64,000 nt of DNA from Streptomyces sp. SM11 (GCF_002910905.1 NZ_NEUE01000293.1:16242-80241), one strand, 5' to 3'. Positions 1 to 7,408 are shown, counted from the stretch's first letter. Made by a program: numbers and translations. Notes: generated by a model not told the origin, from the letters alone.

Positions 1-578
1 GACGGTTCCTTGACGATCAGCGCGCGTACGGTGTCCGGCAGGGCGGCCATGGTGCCGTTGCCGGGCCCGAGCCAACGGGCGTAGACCATCGTGGACTTGA
101 TGTCGACGCCGTCACGGACCGCGTTCGCGGACTGCATGGCCCCGCGGTAGATCCAGTGTTCACCCCGTGTGGTCGGCACTGTCCGGGTGGCGGGGAGCGA
201 CCGGCGGGCCCAGGCGACGGCGTCGGCGTGGTCGAGGTCGACCACGGTCAGCCCGGTACCGCCGGGGTGGTAGGCCACCGCCGCCGCCTGCCTCCAGGCC
301 GGTACCCATGCGGGCCCTGTGATGGTGGCGGGGTCGGTGGTGGCGGCGGCCCAGGCGTGGCACGGCCGCGGGCAGTCGCACGGGCCGGGGGTCTTCATGT
401 TCGGCCGACCGCCACACGTGTTGCCCCGGCAGGCGGGGCAGTTCCCGAACGGGACTTTCCCGGCCCGCAAGGGCAGGACCGGAACGCCGTGCTGTGCCAG
501 GTCGAGGGCAACGGACAGATGACGGGGTAAGGGCGACTTGTGGCCAGATGCTCGCGGGATGGTGGTGGGTTGGGTCAT
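1..578 (-). CDS. AICE replication protein, bifunctional primase/polymerase (prim-pol) N-terminal domain, partial
   Basis: The gene starts at ATG 578-576 behind a GGAG ribosome site and runs off the left edge, so only about 192 N-terminal residues are visible. The product should be the replication initiator of the integrated element, combining primase and polymerase activity. Visible signs are a Cys-rich zinc-binding-like segment near residues 47-73 (CPAC ... CDCPRPC), then VVDLDHAD near residue 117, which fits the DxD metal-binding motif of prim-pol domains, and TTRGEHWIY, a relaxed form of the family's substrate-binding strand. It lies about 100 bp downstream of the FtsK-like gene, as replication genes do in AICEs of the RepPP type. 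The catalytic C-terminal part and the integrase/excisionase expected after it lie outside the window. Confidence 0.85.
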   Translation of the reverse strand, partial: MTQPTTIPRASGHKSPLPRHLSVALDLAQHGVPVLPLRAGKVPFGNCPACRGNTCGGRPNMKTPGPCDCPRPCHAWAAATTDPATITGPAWVPAWRQAAAVAYHPGGTGLTVVDLDHADAVAWARRSLPATRTVPTTRGEHWIYRGAMQSANAVRDGVDIKSTMVYARWLGPGNGTMAALPDTVRALIVKEP

Positions 579-677
579 GCTGGGGTTCTCCAGTTCTGTG
601 AGAAGCACTGGCAGACGAGGGCGGCCCCGGTTCTTTGGCGAGATGGGGGCCGCCCTCGGTCGTGCCTGGGGGTCGGG

Positions 678-2435
678 TCAGGCGGCGCGGTTGGTGGTGA
701 GTGCGCCGTCGGGGTTGCGGGTGATGTGTCCGGCCAGGGTGAGGCGCTTGACGGCTTTGGACACGGTGCCCTTGGGCAGGCCGGTGGCGGTGGCGATGTC
801 GGCCTGGCGGACCGCTCCGGCCCGGAGCGCGGTCAGTACGCGGTCGTCCACGCTGCCCGCGGCCGGTGCAGTCGCCACCGGCACGGCCGGAGCGGGGGCG
901 GGCGGCTTGACGAGCGTGAGCGGCGCCGCGGGCACGGGGCTGGTTGCCGCCGTAGCACGGGACCAGATGGGCCGGTTGGGTAGGGCGATGACGTCGGCGG
1001 GTGAGAAGGCCCGGGTGCGGATGTGGTGGGGCCGGGCCTTGGGTGAGGAGCGCAGCAGTGCTACGCCGGGCATGGGGAGTTCGTGTGCGTGCCATCCCTT
1101 CTCGATGGCGTCGCTGCCGAAGACGACCTGAGCCTCACCGGAGGTGCTGAGGGCGAGGGAGGCGCGGTAGGTGATCTGTCCTGCGACCTGGGAGTCGATA
1201 CCGGCCCCGGCGCCGGACATGGTGGGTTTCTGGGTGGCCCACACGAGGATGATTTCCGCGGCTCGCGCCATCCTTGCCAGGGTTCGCAGGTTCTCGATGA
1301 TCCGGCCGTGAGCCTTGTTCGCGGAGGAGGCTGCGATCAGCTCCCCGCCCTCGTCCACGAACACCGTGATGCGGGGCCGCTGGGGGCTGATCGCCACGAC
1401 GTCGTGACCGCGCGGGATGAGCGCCAGGCGCTCGTGCATCTCGGCGACGAGTTCGTCAGTGACGGTCAGGATGTCGTCGGGGGCGACCGCTGTGCGGGCC
1501 CGGTGTTCCCAGTTCAGGGCTTCCACGCGCTTCATGTCGAGGACGACAAGGCGGTGGTCGGGGTACTCCGATCCTTCCGCGAGGATCGCGCGGGTGGACC
1601 AGCTCTTGCCTGATCCGGAGGTGCCCGCGATGAGCATCCGCCGGCCGAGCGGCACCATCACGGTTTCACCGGTCACGGCGTCGATGCCCCACGGGGCCCC
1701 GGGCTCCCACCCGGTCAGGTCGATGCCGTCGGCGGCGGAGCGGGTGCGGATGGTGAGTTCGGCCCACCCGCCCTTCTTCCCGGCCTTGGTCTCGATGCGG
1801 AGATCCGTGCGGGCCCCCAGTAGCGCCCGGACGTGGTCGTCGGCCCCGCGGAGCTTGGTCGCGGTCCAGGTGCCGTCGAGGCGGATCGCGCAGACGATGC
1901 CGGACTCGGTGAGCGTGGGGCGGGCGGTGAGCGTGCCGGACAGGCCGCGGTGTTCGGCGTGCTCGCGCCAGTGCTCGGGCTGGAGCCGCTTCATCAACGC
2001 CTTTTCCTCGGCGGTCGGTTCGATGTCCGGCGCGGGCGGCCGATGGGTGACGGCCCAGACGATCGCGCCGACGGCGGCGACGGTCACCGCGAGCGCCGAC
2101 CACGCCCACACCCGACCGGGCACGAGGGGCAGGCCGATGTACGCGCCGACCGCGGCAACGATGACGCCCTTGGAGGCGAACAGCCACAGCGGGTCGGGCA
2201 CCGATCGCTTCGTGGTCGCCAGGGCGCGTTCGGCGGTGTGGACGGCGGTGGTGATGCCGTTGGGGTCCATCGCCCGTGCGTTGGCGAGCGCCCGCCGGGC
2301 GTCGCGGACGAGCGGTTTGCGGTCGGCGCGCAGGGTGCGGCGGCGGACGGATTCCTTGGCCCAGCGGTCGACGGTCCAGCGGGCGGCGGTGGCTGCGTAC
2401 TGACGGTGGGTCTGCCAGGCTGACGGTTGACTCAC
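678..2435 (-). CDS. FtsK/SpoIIIE-type conjugative DNA translocase (TraB-like)
   Basis: This 585-aa protein should pump double-stranded DNA between mycelial cells during AICE transfer. Two hydrophobic segments near residues 90-140 anchor it in the membrane. The P-loop is GTSGSGKS, the Walker B strand is RITVFVDEGGEL, and the C-terminus (about the last 60 residues) looks like a winged helix (DIATATGLPKGTVSKAVKRL), matching the gamma-like DNA-binding domain of TraB/FtsK proteins. The start chosen is GTG 2435, because GGAGAGG sits five bases upstream; longer reading frames to 2591 lack such a site and begin with non-protein-like sequence. It is the next gene after SpdD in the minus-strand transfer operon, separated from it by a strong hairpin. 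Confidence 0.92.
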   Translation of the reverse strand: MSQPSAWQTHRQYAATAARWTVDRWAKESVRRRTLRADRKPLVRDARRALANARAMDPNGITTAVHTAERALATTKRSVPDPLWLFASKGVIVAAVGAYIGLPLVPGRVWAWSALAVTVAAVGAIVWAVTHRPPAPDIEPTAEEKALMKRLQPEHWREHAEHRGLSGTLTARPTLTESGIVCAIRLDGTWTATKLRGADDHVRALLGARTDLRIETKAGKKGGWAELTIRTRSAADGIDLTGWEPGAPWGIDAVTGETVMVPLGRRMLIAGTSGSGKSWSTRAILAEGSEYPDHRLVVLDMKRVEALNWEHRARTAVAPDDILTVTDELVAEMHERLALIPRGHDVVAISPQRPRITVFVDEGGELIAASSANKAHGRIIENLRTLARMARAAEIILVWATQKPTMSGAGAGIDSQVAGQITYRASLALSTSGEAQVVFGSDAIEKGWHAHELPMPGVALLRSSPKARPHHIRTRAFSPADVIALPNRPIWSRATAATSPVPAAPLTLVKPPAPAPAVPVATAPAAGSVDDRVLTALRAGAVRQADIATATGLPKGTVSKAVKRLTLAGHITRNPDGALTTNRAA

Positions 2436-2462
2436 GGGTTCCTCTCCAAGGGCTATGAGTCG

Positions 2463-2494
2463 GTGGGGGCGGGCCCGGCATGGCCCGCCCCCAC
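2463..2494 (-). terminator. Strong GC hairpin in front of tra
   Basis: GTGGGGGCGGGCC is repeated inverted around a 6-nt loop (13-bp perfect arms). There is no T-run. It lies about 30 bp upstream of the tra start, so it could be an intrinsic (I-shaped) terminator that separates spdD from tra or a processing/stability element that sets tra expression. Confidence 0.6.
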
Positions 2495-2523
2495 ACGCGG
2501 GTGTGTGTACGCGCGGTGATGGA

Positions 2524-2582
2524 GTTTCCGGTTTCCTGGTTTCCGGCGGGGCCCCTACGCGTGTGCGCGCGAGACGGGAAAC
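2524..2582. repeat. GTTTCC direct repeats, candidate clt/TraB recognition cluster
   Basis: GTTTCC occurs at 2524, 2531 and 2539 (spacing 7 and 8 bases), and its complement GGAAAC at 2577. TraB-type translocases recognise clustered 8-bp repeats in a cis-acting locus (clt) close to the tra gene. Position and spacing fit, but the motif itself is not one I can match to a characterised TraB site, so the role is inference. The rest of the 2436-2689 gap shows no gene. Confidence 0.35.
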
Positions 2583-2689
2583 TTCCGTCACCCTGCGTCG
2601 CTACGGGGGTCCTGGCGGCCGAACAGGGCCCGGGGGGTCTCAACCCACCCGGAAGGAGCCCCGATCGCCCTGCGGGGCGCTGGGCGGTT

Positions 2690-3157
2690 TCAGTGGGTGG
2701 AGCGGCCGAACCACCGGTTGTGAACGGTGGTGTGATGCACCGTCGCGGGTCGCCCGCCACTCAGCACGACGGACCCGATGCGGGAGGCGACGACGGCGAT
2801 TGCTGCCCACATCACGAGCGACCCGAGACCGGCGGCGGCGCTGACGAGCTGACCGGCCCCGAGGAGGAGCTGACCGGCGCCCCAGCCCGCGCCACCGGCC
2901 AGCAGGCCACCGGCGGCGATGCGCTGGGCGCGCGGGTCGAACAACAGCTGCGGGGTCAGGTCGCGCGGCTGGTAGACGGCGGTGGCGGTGGGCAGGTGCT
3001 CGCGGAGCACGGCCACCATGGTCCCGTCCGGGCCGGGGACGTAGACGACCGTCCCCGTCTGCTCGGAGTGGAGCTGCACCGTGCCGGTGGTGGGGGTGGC
3101 CGGCGCGGTGGGCCAGCCGGGCGGAACCTGTAGGGCGGGGGTGGGGAGGTGCTGCAT
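2690..3157 (-). CDS. spdD: SpdD-like plasmid/AICE spread protein
   Basis: This 155-aa protein resembles the Streptomyces plasmid-transfer SpdD family, which helps donated DNA spread from cell to cell across septa. A Pro/Thr-rich N-terminus is followed by a middle region near residues 30-75 and then a Gly/Ala-rich hydrophobic stretch (about residues 80-130) with one or two membrane spans. The C-terminus is His/Arg-rich (VHHTTVHNRWFGRSTH). The start ATG 3157 has GGAGAAAGG upstream. It follows a tRNA-like sequence and precedes tra in the same operon. The family is poorly conserved in sequence, so the call rests on composition, length and context. Confidence 0.7.
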   Translation of the reverse strand: MQHLPTPALQVPPGWPTAPATPTTGTVQLHSEQTGTVVYVPGPDGTMVAVLREHLPTATAVYQPRDLTPQLLFDPRAQRIAAGGLLAGGAGWGAGQLLLGAGQLVSAAAGLGSLVMWAAIAVVASRIGSVVLSGGRPATVHHTTVHNRWFGRSTH

Positions 3158-3196
3158 GGCCTTTCTCCGATCTGGTCGGTTGGGCGGTGCGGGAGT

Positions 3197-3253
3197 GCCC
3201 CGGGCCGGAGTCGAACCGGCTGACCACCCCCGCGTTCGTCGGGTGGCCGGGGC
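3197..3253 (-). ncRNA. tRNA-like sequence without D-arm inside the AICE transfer operon
   Basis: Read on the minus strand, GCCCCGG (3253-3247) pairs perfectly with CCGGGGC (3203-3197) as a 7-bp acceptor-like stem. Inside it sits a canonical T-arm: GCCGG, loop TTCGACT, CCGGC (3220-3204). Between them there is only one arm, 3246-3224, that can fold as CCACCCG with a 7-nt loop ACGAACG. There is no room for a D-arm, no encoded CCA, and the loop lacks U33, so it is not a functional elongator tRNA. It lies exactly in the 104-bp gap between the 58-aa gene and spdD. It may be a processing site (RNase P/Z) or a tRNA mimic. Confidence 0.5.
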
Positions 3254-3261
3254 GGTGCTGG

Positions 3262-3438
3262 TCAGGCGTCCGTCGGCTGCGAGGTGCGCGTCTCGGTGGC
3301 CTCGGAGGTTGCGGCGGACACGGCGAGCTGGGCGAGGATCTCGGCCTTGCGGAAGTCGTAGGGGGTGATGGCCTGGTAGCGGTCCCGGTCCTTGGCGAGG
3401 AGGCGTTCGGCGGCGGCGCGGTACTCGGCGGCGTTCAT
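3262..3438 (-). CDS. Small AICE protein of unknown function (58 aa)
   Basis: The gene overlaps the stop of the RRQRL gene by one base (TGATG), which indicates translational coupling, and AAGGA lies nine bases before ATG 3438. The product is a mainly helical, charged protein: MNAAEYRAAAERLLAKDRD, then YDFRKAEILAQLAVSAATSE and a Thr/Ser-rich tail. No catalytic motif or membrane segment is visible. Position and size match the small accessory genes commonly found between zinc-finger and spd genes in AICEs; I do not recognise a function. Confidence 0.7.
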   Translation of the reverse strand: MNAAEYRAAAERLLAKDRDRYQAITPYDFRKAEILAQLAVSAATSEATETRTSQPTDA

Positions 3439-3782
3439 CAGGCGGTGTCCTTCCGGATGGGCGGGGTGTCGTGGCAGGTGACGCACATGCCGAGCGAACG
3501 CGGGATGCAATACCCCACGTCCGTGCGGCAGTTGGGGCAGGTGCGGCGGGCGAGCATCGCCGCAGCCAGAGCAGCGGCGCGGGCGGGGGTCATGGGGCGT
3601 ACGGGCTTGGCCCGGTCGAGCCGGTAGAGGTAGGCGACCAGCGGGCCCCGGCGACGCCGAGGCCGGTGGAGTTCGGCGACGACGTCCTGACCACCCGGCC
3701 GCAGCCCCAGCGCGCGGAGCTGACGGCGGGTGGCCAGTCCGTCGGGGGCGAGACGCCACCGGTAGCAGGGCAGCGCGCTCAC
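3438..3782 (-). CDS. RRQRL-motif zinc-binding protein of AICE
   Basis: This 114-aa protein contains TRRQLRALGLRPGGQ (about residues 18-32), the hallmark of the RRQRL-motif family seen in Streptomyces mobile elements, then a basic stretch RPRRRRGPLVAYLYRLDRAK, and two CxxC pairs (CPNC near residue 81 and CVTC near 99) that should bind one zinc ion. Start GTG 3782 overlaps the stop of the DUF2637 gene by four bases (GTGA). A nucleic-acid-binding role in transfer or replication is likely but is inference; the family has no firmly established activity that I know of. Confidence 0.75.
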   Translation of the reverse strand: MSALPCYRWRLAPDGLATRRQLRALGLRPGGQDVVAELHRPRRRRGPLVAYLYRLDRAKPVRPMTPARAAALAAAMLARRTCPNCRTDVGYCIPRSLGMCVTCHDTPPIRKDTA

Positions 3783-4780
3783 GACGACGCGCCTTCAAGC
3801 ACGAGTCCGGCGCCGTCGCGGTGTTCCTGGTAGCGGGCGGAGACCCACCCGATCGACCAGCCGCACAGGTCCGCAGCCGCCCGCACGGGCAGCCCTTCAC
3901 CGAACGAGGCGTGAACGACGCGCCGGGCCTTGTCCTCGGGCAGCTTCTCGTTCACCGGACCAGCGGCGAGGAGCGCCGCGCGTTCACGGGCCTCCCGCTC
4001 GGCCCGCTCCTGCTGCTGCCGGCGCGCCTCCTGCTCGCGCTCCAGCCGGTCGCGTTCGCGGCGCTGGGCGGCCTCGCGTTCAAGGCGTTCACGCTCGGCC
4101 TGCTGCTGTTCACGCATCTGCTCACGGCGTTCACGGGCCTCACGCTCAGCCCGCTCCCGCGCCTCCGCCCGCTCGCGCTCCTCCCGCCGCATCGCCTCTT
4201 CTCGGGCGGTCTGTTCACGGGCGATCAGCGCTTCATGCTCACGCTGCTCACGGGCCAACTGCGCCGCGTGCTCACGCTCCTCACGGACCCGCCGCTCCTG
4301 CGCCTCACGCCGCTCGGTGGCGGCCCGCTCGCGCTCAGCGCGCTCGGCTTTGAGCTGGGCTTCGCGGGCCGCCTGGGCGGTGGTGATGGCCCGCCGGTAG
4401 GCGAGCCCTGTCTCTGCGGTAACGATCAGAAGGAGCGGTGCGACCGCGTGGACAGCGGCCCCGACCAGGTCCTTCTTCAGCGCGGAGTCCGCGACGTTCA
4501 GGGCCAGCGTCATGAAGCCGGTCATCCACCGCAGAGCGATGGGCCACCGGCCACCGTGCCCGCCCATCCCGGCCAGCACCGCATCCAGCCGCACCACGAT
4601 CACCACCGCCGCGTCCACGACGAGGGGCAGGATCGGGGCCGTCCACTCCCATCCCTTGGGGCTGTGGCGCTCCATCAGCGGCGTCACCGTGAGGATGGAG
4701 AACAGCATCGCGCCGCCGACGATCAGCCACGTGCCGACCGACAGCGCCTTCTCCGCTGAACGGATTTGAACAGCGTTCAC
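3779..4780 (-). CDS. DUF2637 membrane protein, SpdB-like spread factor
   Basis: The N-terminal ~130 residues of this 333-aa protein form a DUF2637 domain with about four membrane segments (for example LIVGGAMLFSILTVTPL and ILPLVVDAAVVIVV). A long charged coiled-coil of Glu/Arg repeats follows (about residues 135-270). The C-terminus (DKARRVVHASFGEGLPVRAAADLCGWSIGWVS) reads like a helix-turn-helix. This architecture fits SpdB-type proteins that work with TraB in intramycelial spread: membrane anchor, rod, DNA-binding end. The start GTG 4780 overlaps the DUF6303 stop (GTGA). The coiled-coil produces long apparent reading frames on the other strand, which are artefacts. Confidence 0.82.
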   Translation of the reverse strand: MNAVQIRSAEKALSVGTWLIVGGAMLFSILTVTPLMERHSPKGWEWTAPILPLVVDAAVVIVVRLDAVLAGMGGHGGRWPIALRWMTGFMTLALNVADSALKKDLVGAAVHAVAPLLLIVTAETGLAYRRAITTAQAAREAQLKAERAERERAATERREAQERRVREEREHAAQLAREQREHEALIAREQTAREEAMRREERERAEARERAEREARERREQMREQQQAERERLEREAAQRRERDRLEREQEARRQQQERAEREARERAALLAAGPVNEKLPEDKARRVVHASFGEGLPVRAAADLCGWSIGWVSARYQEHRDGAGLVLEGASS

Positions 4781-5067
4781 GACGCCACCTCCCGCACCCG
4801 TGCCGCAGCGATCAGGCGCACCGGCCCGGCAGCGTCGTCACTCGGAAGGTGGTCCTCGGTCCACTCCCAGCCGGGAGCGTCCGTGAACGCGTAGCCGAGC
4901 GCTTCCAGCGCCCGCGAACGGTCCTGAACGCTCGGCACCGCGTCCCCGTCAAGGACGTACTCGGGCCACTGGGAGACCGGCACCCCGAGAACGACAACGA
5001 ACAGCCGCCACCGGCCCGTGGTCCGGCTCACCGACATCAGCGCCGTGAGCGCGTCAGCCGCGCTCAT
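4777..5067 (-). CDS. DUF6303-like AICE protein
   Basis: A 96-aa soluble protein with the pattern TTGRWRLFVVVLGVPVSQWPEY, then SRALEALGYAFTDAPGWEWTEDH, which I associate with the DUF6303 family found in Streptomyces integrative elements. No catalytic residues are apparent. It is embedded in the transfer operon, coupled by 4-bp overlaps on both sides (ATGA with DUF6284, GTGA with DUF2637), so it is co-expressed with the spread and transfer proteins. Function unknown. Confidence 0.65.
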   Translation of the reverse strand: MSAADALTALMSVSRTTGRWRLFVVVLGVPVSQWPEYVLDGDAVPSVQDRSRALEALGYAFTDAPGWEWTEDHLPSDDAAGPVRLIAAARVREVAS

Positions 5068-5327
5068 GCCGCACCGCCCGCCTGAACGGCACGGTTGGCC
5101 AGGTCCCGGCGGGCGGCCAGCACCCGCCGGCGGGCCCGGCGGATACGCCGCTCGTCCAGCTCGGTCGGAGTGCGGTCGATGGTCATGATCTGCGCGTCCA
5201 GCAGAACGACGTCCGCCAGGATCAGCGGCATCTCCCTGTCGATCGCGTCCAGCTCCGCGTCCGACGGCTCACCCTCGAACGGGGCGGCGGCCGTAACGGC
5301 CGCCTGAAGTGCTGCGATGCTCTTCAT
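5064..5327 (-). CDS. DUF6284-like AICE protein, first gene of the transfer operon
   Basis: An 87-aa helical protein: AELDAIDREMPLILADVVLLDAQIM followed by TPTELDERRIRRARRRVLAARRDLANR, a pattern I associate with the DUF6284 family of Streptomyces mobile elements. The basic second helix could contact DNA or RNA, but no function is known. ATG 5327 is preceded by AGGAACAG; an inverted repeat lies in its leader (5363-5392). It heads the minus-strand operon and is divergent from the GntR repressor gene, whose operators sit 350-440 bp upstream. Confidence 0.7.
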   Translation of the reverse strand: MKSIAALQAAVTAAAPFEGEPSDAELDAIDREMPLILADVVLLDAQIMTIDRTPTELDERRIRRARRRVLAARRDLANRAVQAGGAA

Positions 5328-5362
5328 GGGTCTGTTCCTCTCAGGAAGGAACGGCTCAACAC

Positions 5363-5392
5363 GAACCCCCGGAGTTGCTGCTCCGGGGGTTC
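5363..5392 (-). promoter_or_regulatory. Leader hairpin before the transfer operon
   Basis: GAACCCCCGGAG and CTCCGGGGGTTC form a 12-bp perfect inverted repeat with loop TTGCTG, 36 bp upstream of the DUF6284 start. It could act as an attenuator or mRNA stabiliser. No T-run follows. Confidence 0.45.
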
Positions 5393-5676
5393 TCGCCGTT
5401 GGAACCAGGAACCGGCTCCCCTCAGCCCCGCCCGTACGACCCCAGAGGGGCGGACGGGCGGGGGAGGCAACCGGCCGCAGCGGTCATGGGCACTGCGGAT
5501 GGTCTTGACGTGCGGATGTCTCCTTCGGGAACACGAGCTCCCGGGTAGGCGTATGGAGACGTGACCTTTCGGTCTAAGCCCTCCGGTTGACCAGGGATCC
5601 GGGACCCTCGGCCCGATCCGTCCCGGGCCCCTTCGCCCCGAGCAGCCCTGAACAAGCACAGAGATGCCCGATGCGC

Positions 5677-5704
5677 TGTAGCCATTGTCCGTACAATGGC
5701 TACA
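5677..5704. promoter_or_regulatory. Operator O1 for the KorSA-like repressor
   Basis: TGTAGCCATTGT and ACAATGGCTACA form a perfect 12-bp inverted repeat with a 4-bp spacer, between the divergent transfer operon and the GntR gene. Its core ATTGTCCGTACAAT resembles the second site at 5753-5766. GntR repressors of pSAM2-type elements bind repeated palindromes here to silence both their own gene and the transfer/replication activator or operon. Confidence 0.7.
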
Positions 5705-5752
5705 GACAGGATGTTGGCAGAGCGGCTAGCGGACCGCAAGGGCATTGGCCAC

Positions 5753-5766
5753 ATTGACTAGACAAT
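5753..5766. promoter_or_regulatory. Operator O2 for the KorSA-like repressor
   Basis: ATTGACTAGACAAT shares the ATTG-n6-ACAAT-like frame with the core of O1; centres are 69 bp apart. It ends 35 bp before the GTG start of the regulator, which suggests autoregulation. Confidence 0.55.
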
Positions 5767-5801
5767 GGAGCCGACAAGCGGCTTCCATGGGAGGCATGAC
5801 A

Positions 5802-6578
5802 GTGACTCGTCTCGGGCGGAACCCGATGTATCAGCAGATCGCGGACGCGCTGCGGGAGCAGATCACGTCCGGGAAGCTCGAACCAGATGCGAAGCTCCCG
5901 ACTGAAGCTGAGCTGCGCGAGCAGTACGGCGTGTCACGAGAGACCGTGCGCAAGTCGCTCGCTCTGCTCGTGAACGAGGGGCTCGTCGTATCGGCGCGTC
6001 CGCAGGGCCACTTCGTCCGCCGCCGGCGGCCAATGGTGTTCCGCCCCCAAGCGGAGTTCCGGAAGCGGCCGTACTCGCCGGAGATGGACGCCTTCACGAC
6101 CGAGTACGCGGCTGAGGGACGCGAGCCACGGCAGGAGATCGAGGTGGCCATCGTGGAGCCACCGGATGAAGTGTCCAAGAGGCTCCGGCTGGAACCGGGC
6201 GAGCTGGTCGCGGTGCGGAAACGAGTGCGCTACCTCGACGGGGAGCCGTTCAACATCAACGACAGCTACTTCCCACTCGCCCTCGTACGGGATTCGGAGA
6301 TCATGCGCCCGGAGGACATCGCTCGCGGCGCCAACCAGGTTCTAGCCGAGCTCGGGTACCGGCAGGAGCGAGCCCTAGATGAGCTGTACGTCCGCATGCC
6401 CACCCCAGAGCAGGTGCATCGACTCGACCTGGGCCCCGGGACGCCGGTCGGGATTCATGTTGTCACCGGCCACACAGCCGAGGGGAAACCTGTGAGAGTC
6501 GCAGTGACTGTGCTCCCGGGCGACAGGCATGTGATCTCGTACGAGCGACAGCGCGAAGAGCCGAACGAGGACGCATGA
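5802..6578 (+). CDS. GntR-family repressor with UTRA domain (KorSA-like)
   Basis: A 258-aa regulator. Residues ~5-70 are a GntR winged helix (YQQIADALREQITSGKL, LPTEAELREQYGVSRETVRK) and residues ~90-245 a UTRA ligand-binding domain. In AICEs this type of protein keeps the element quiescent by repressing transfer and replication. GTG 5802 is chosen because GGGAGG lies seven bases upstream; ATG 5796 is only one base from that site. It faces away from the transfer operon, with two palindromic operators in the intergenic space, and is coupled to the downstream GNAT gene by an ATGA overlap. Confidence 0.88.
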   Translation: MTRLGRNPMYQQIADALREQITSGKLEPDAKLPTEAELREQYGVSRETVRKSLALLVNEGLVVSARPQGHFVRRRRPMVFRPQAEFRKRPYSPEMDAFTTEYAAEGREPRQEIEVAIVEPPDEVSKRLRLEPGELVAVRKRVRYLDGEPFNINDSYFPLALVRDSEIMRPEDIARGANQVLAELGYRQERALDELYVRMPTPEQVHRLDLGPGTPVGIHVVTGHTAEGKPVRVAVTVLPGDRHVISYERQREEPNEDA

Positions 6579-7096
6579 AAGACCTGCTCGTCCGCGCCGG
6601 CCGCCCTGACGAATTGGGCGTGGTGGAATCGATGCTGCGCGAGGCATCAGCCTGGCTCGCCTCGCGCAGCATCGACCAGTGGCAGTACCCGCCGCACCGT
6701 GACCGCATCACGGAGGCCCTTGAGCGGGGAGTGTGCTTCCTCGCGTTCGAGGACGGTAAGCCGATCGCGACCATCCAGGTTGACAACTTCGCGGACCCTG
6801 AGTTTTGGACCCCGGAGGATCAGCCAGATGCGGCCCTCTACGTTCACCGCATGGCCGTAACGCGCGCGGCTTCCGGCGCGGGTATCGGCAGCCTGCTGCT
6901 CGACTGGGCGTCGGAACGTGCCTCAGCACAGGGCAAGCGATGGTTGCGGCTGGACGCCTGGAAGGAAAACAACGGGTTGCACCGGTTCTACAAAGGCGCG
7001 GGGTTCACGCTCCTCCGCATCGTGGATCTCCCGCACCGCAGATCAGGCGCCCTGTTCCAGCGGTCGACCGGGTCGGTGGCTGACAACAGCATGTGA
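6575..7096 (+). CDS. GNAT-family N-acetyltransferase
   Basis: A 173-aa single-domain GNAT. The acetyl-CoA-binding loop is seen as VHRMAVTRAASGAGIGSLLLDWA (R/Q-x-x-G-x-G/A pattern, about residues 91-113), followed by LRLDAWKENNGLHRFYKGAGF, typical of motif B. Its start overlaps the GntR stop (ATGA), so both are made from one transcript. GNAT genes next to the KorSA-like repressor are common AICE companions. The acetylated substrate is unknown; modification of a metabolite or of the repressor would both be guesses. Confidence 0.8.
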   Translation: MKDLLVRAGRPDELGVVESMLREASAWLASRSIDQWQYPPHRDRITEALERGVCFLAFEDGKPIATIQVDNFADPEFWTPEDQPDAALYVHRMAVTRAASGAGIGSLLLDWASERASAQGKRWLRLDAWKENNGLHRFYKGAGFTLLRIVDLPHRRSGALFQRSTGSVADNSM

Positions 7097-7329
7097 GCGA
7101 GACCCAGTTGCAGGATTCTCTGCCTTATCAAGGCGGGTCGCTCCGCTCCCCGAGCGCGGCACGGCCCCCGGCCGGGCTTGCGCTCCTGTCAACGCCCCGC
7201 TTCAGCCCGCCCGGCGCCCATATCGCGCTCAAAAGCAGATAGCCACCTGATGCCCAGAGAAAGGGTATGTCGTGGCTGGAGCGGTCGGCTCTGCAGCTTT
7301 GCGGAGCCACTTTGGCGCGAGCCTCGAAA

Positions 7330-7408
7330 GATCATGGCCCCAACGTCGTGCTTTACCGGGCAGGTTGGCAGACTACCCAACGCGCCGGAAGCTTACGGGG
7401 CCATGATC
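7330..7408. terminator. Nested inverted repeat between convergent GNAT and nSTAND genes
   Basis: GATCATGGCCCC (7330-7341) and GGGGCCATGATC (7397-7408) are perfect 12-bp inverted arms 55 nt apart, with an inner GTTGG/CCAAC stem. It lies between convergent genes ending at 7096 and 7473. A bidirectional terminator is the simplest reading. The remaining 7097-7472 sequence holds no gene I can support. Confidence 0.4.

Noticed and set aside
2640..3227. A longer minus-strand frame overlapping spdD and starting inside the tRNA-like sequence
   Set aside because: Its sequence is Arg/Pro/His-rich and not protein-like, and the spdD frame has the ribosome site and hydrophobic segment.
3821..4759. Long plus-strand frames opposite the DUF2637 gene
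   Set aside because: They mirror the Glu/Arg coiled-coil coding sequence and give Leu/Arg/Ser-rich nonsense proteins; the minus-strand gene is coupled to both neighbours.
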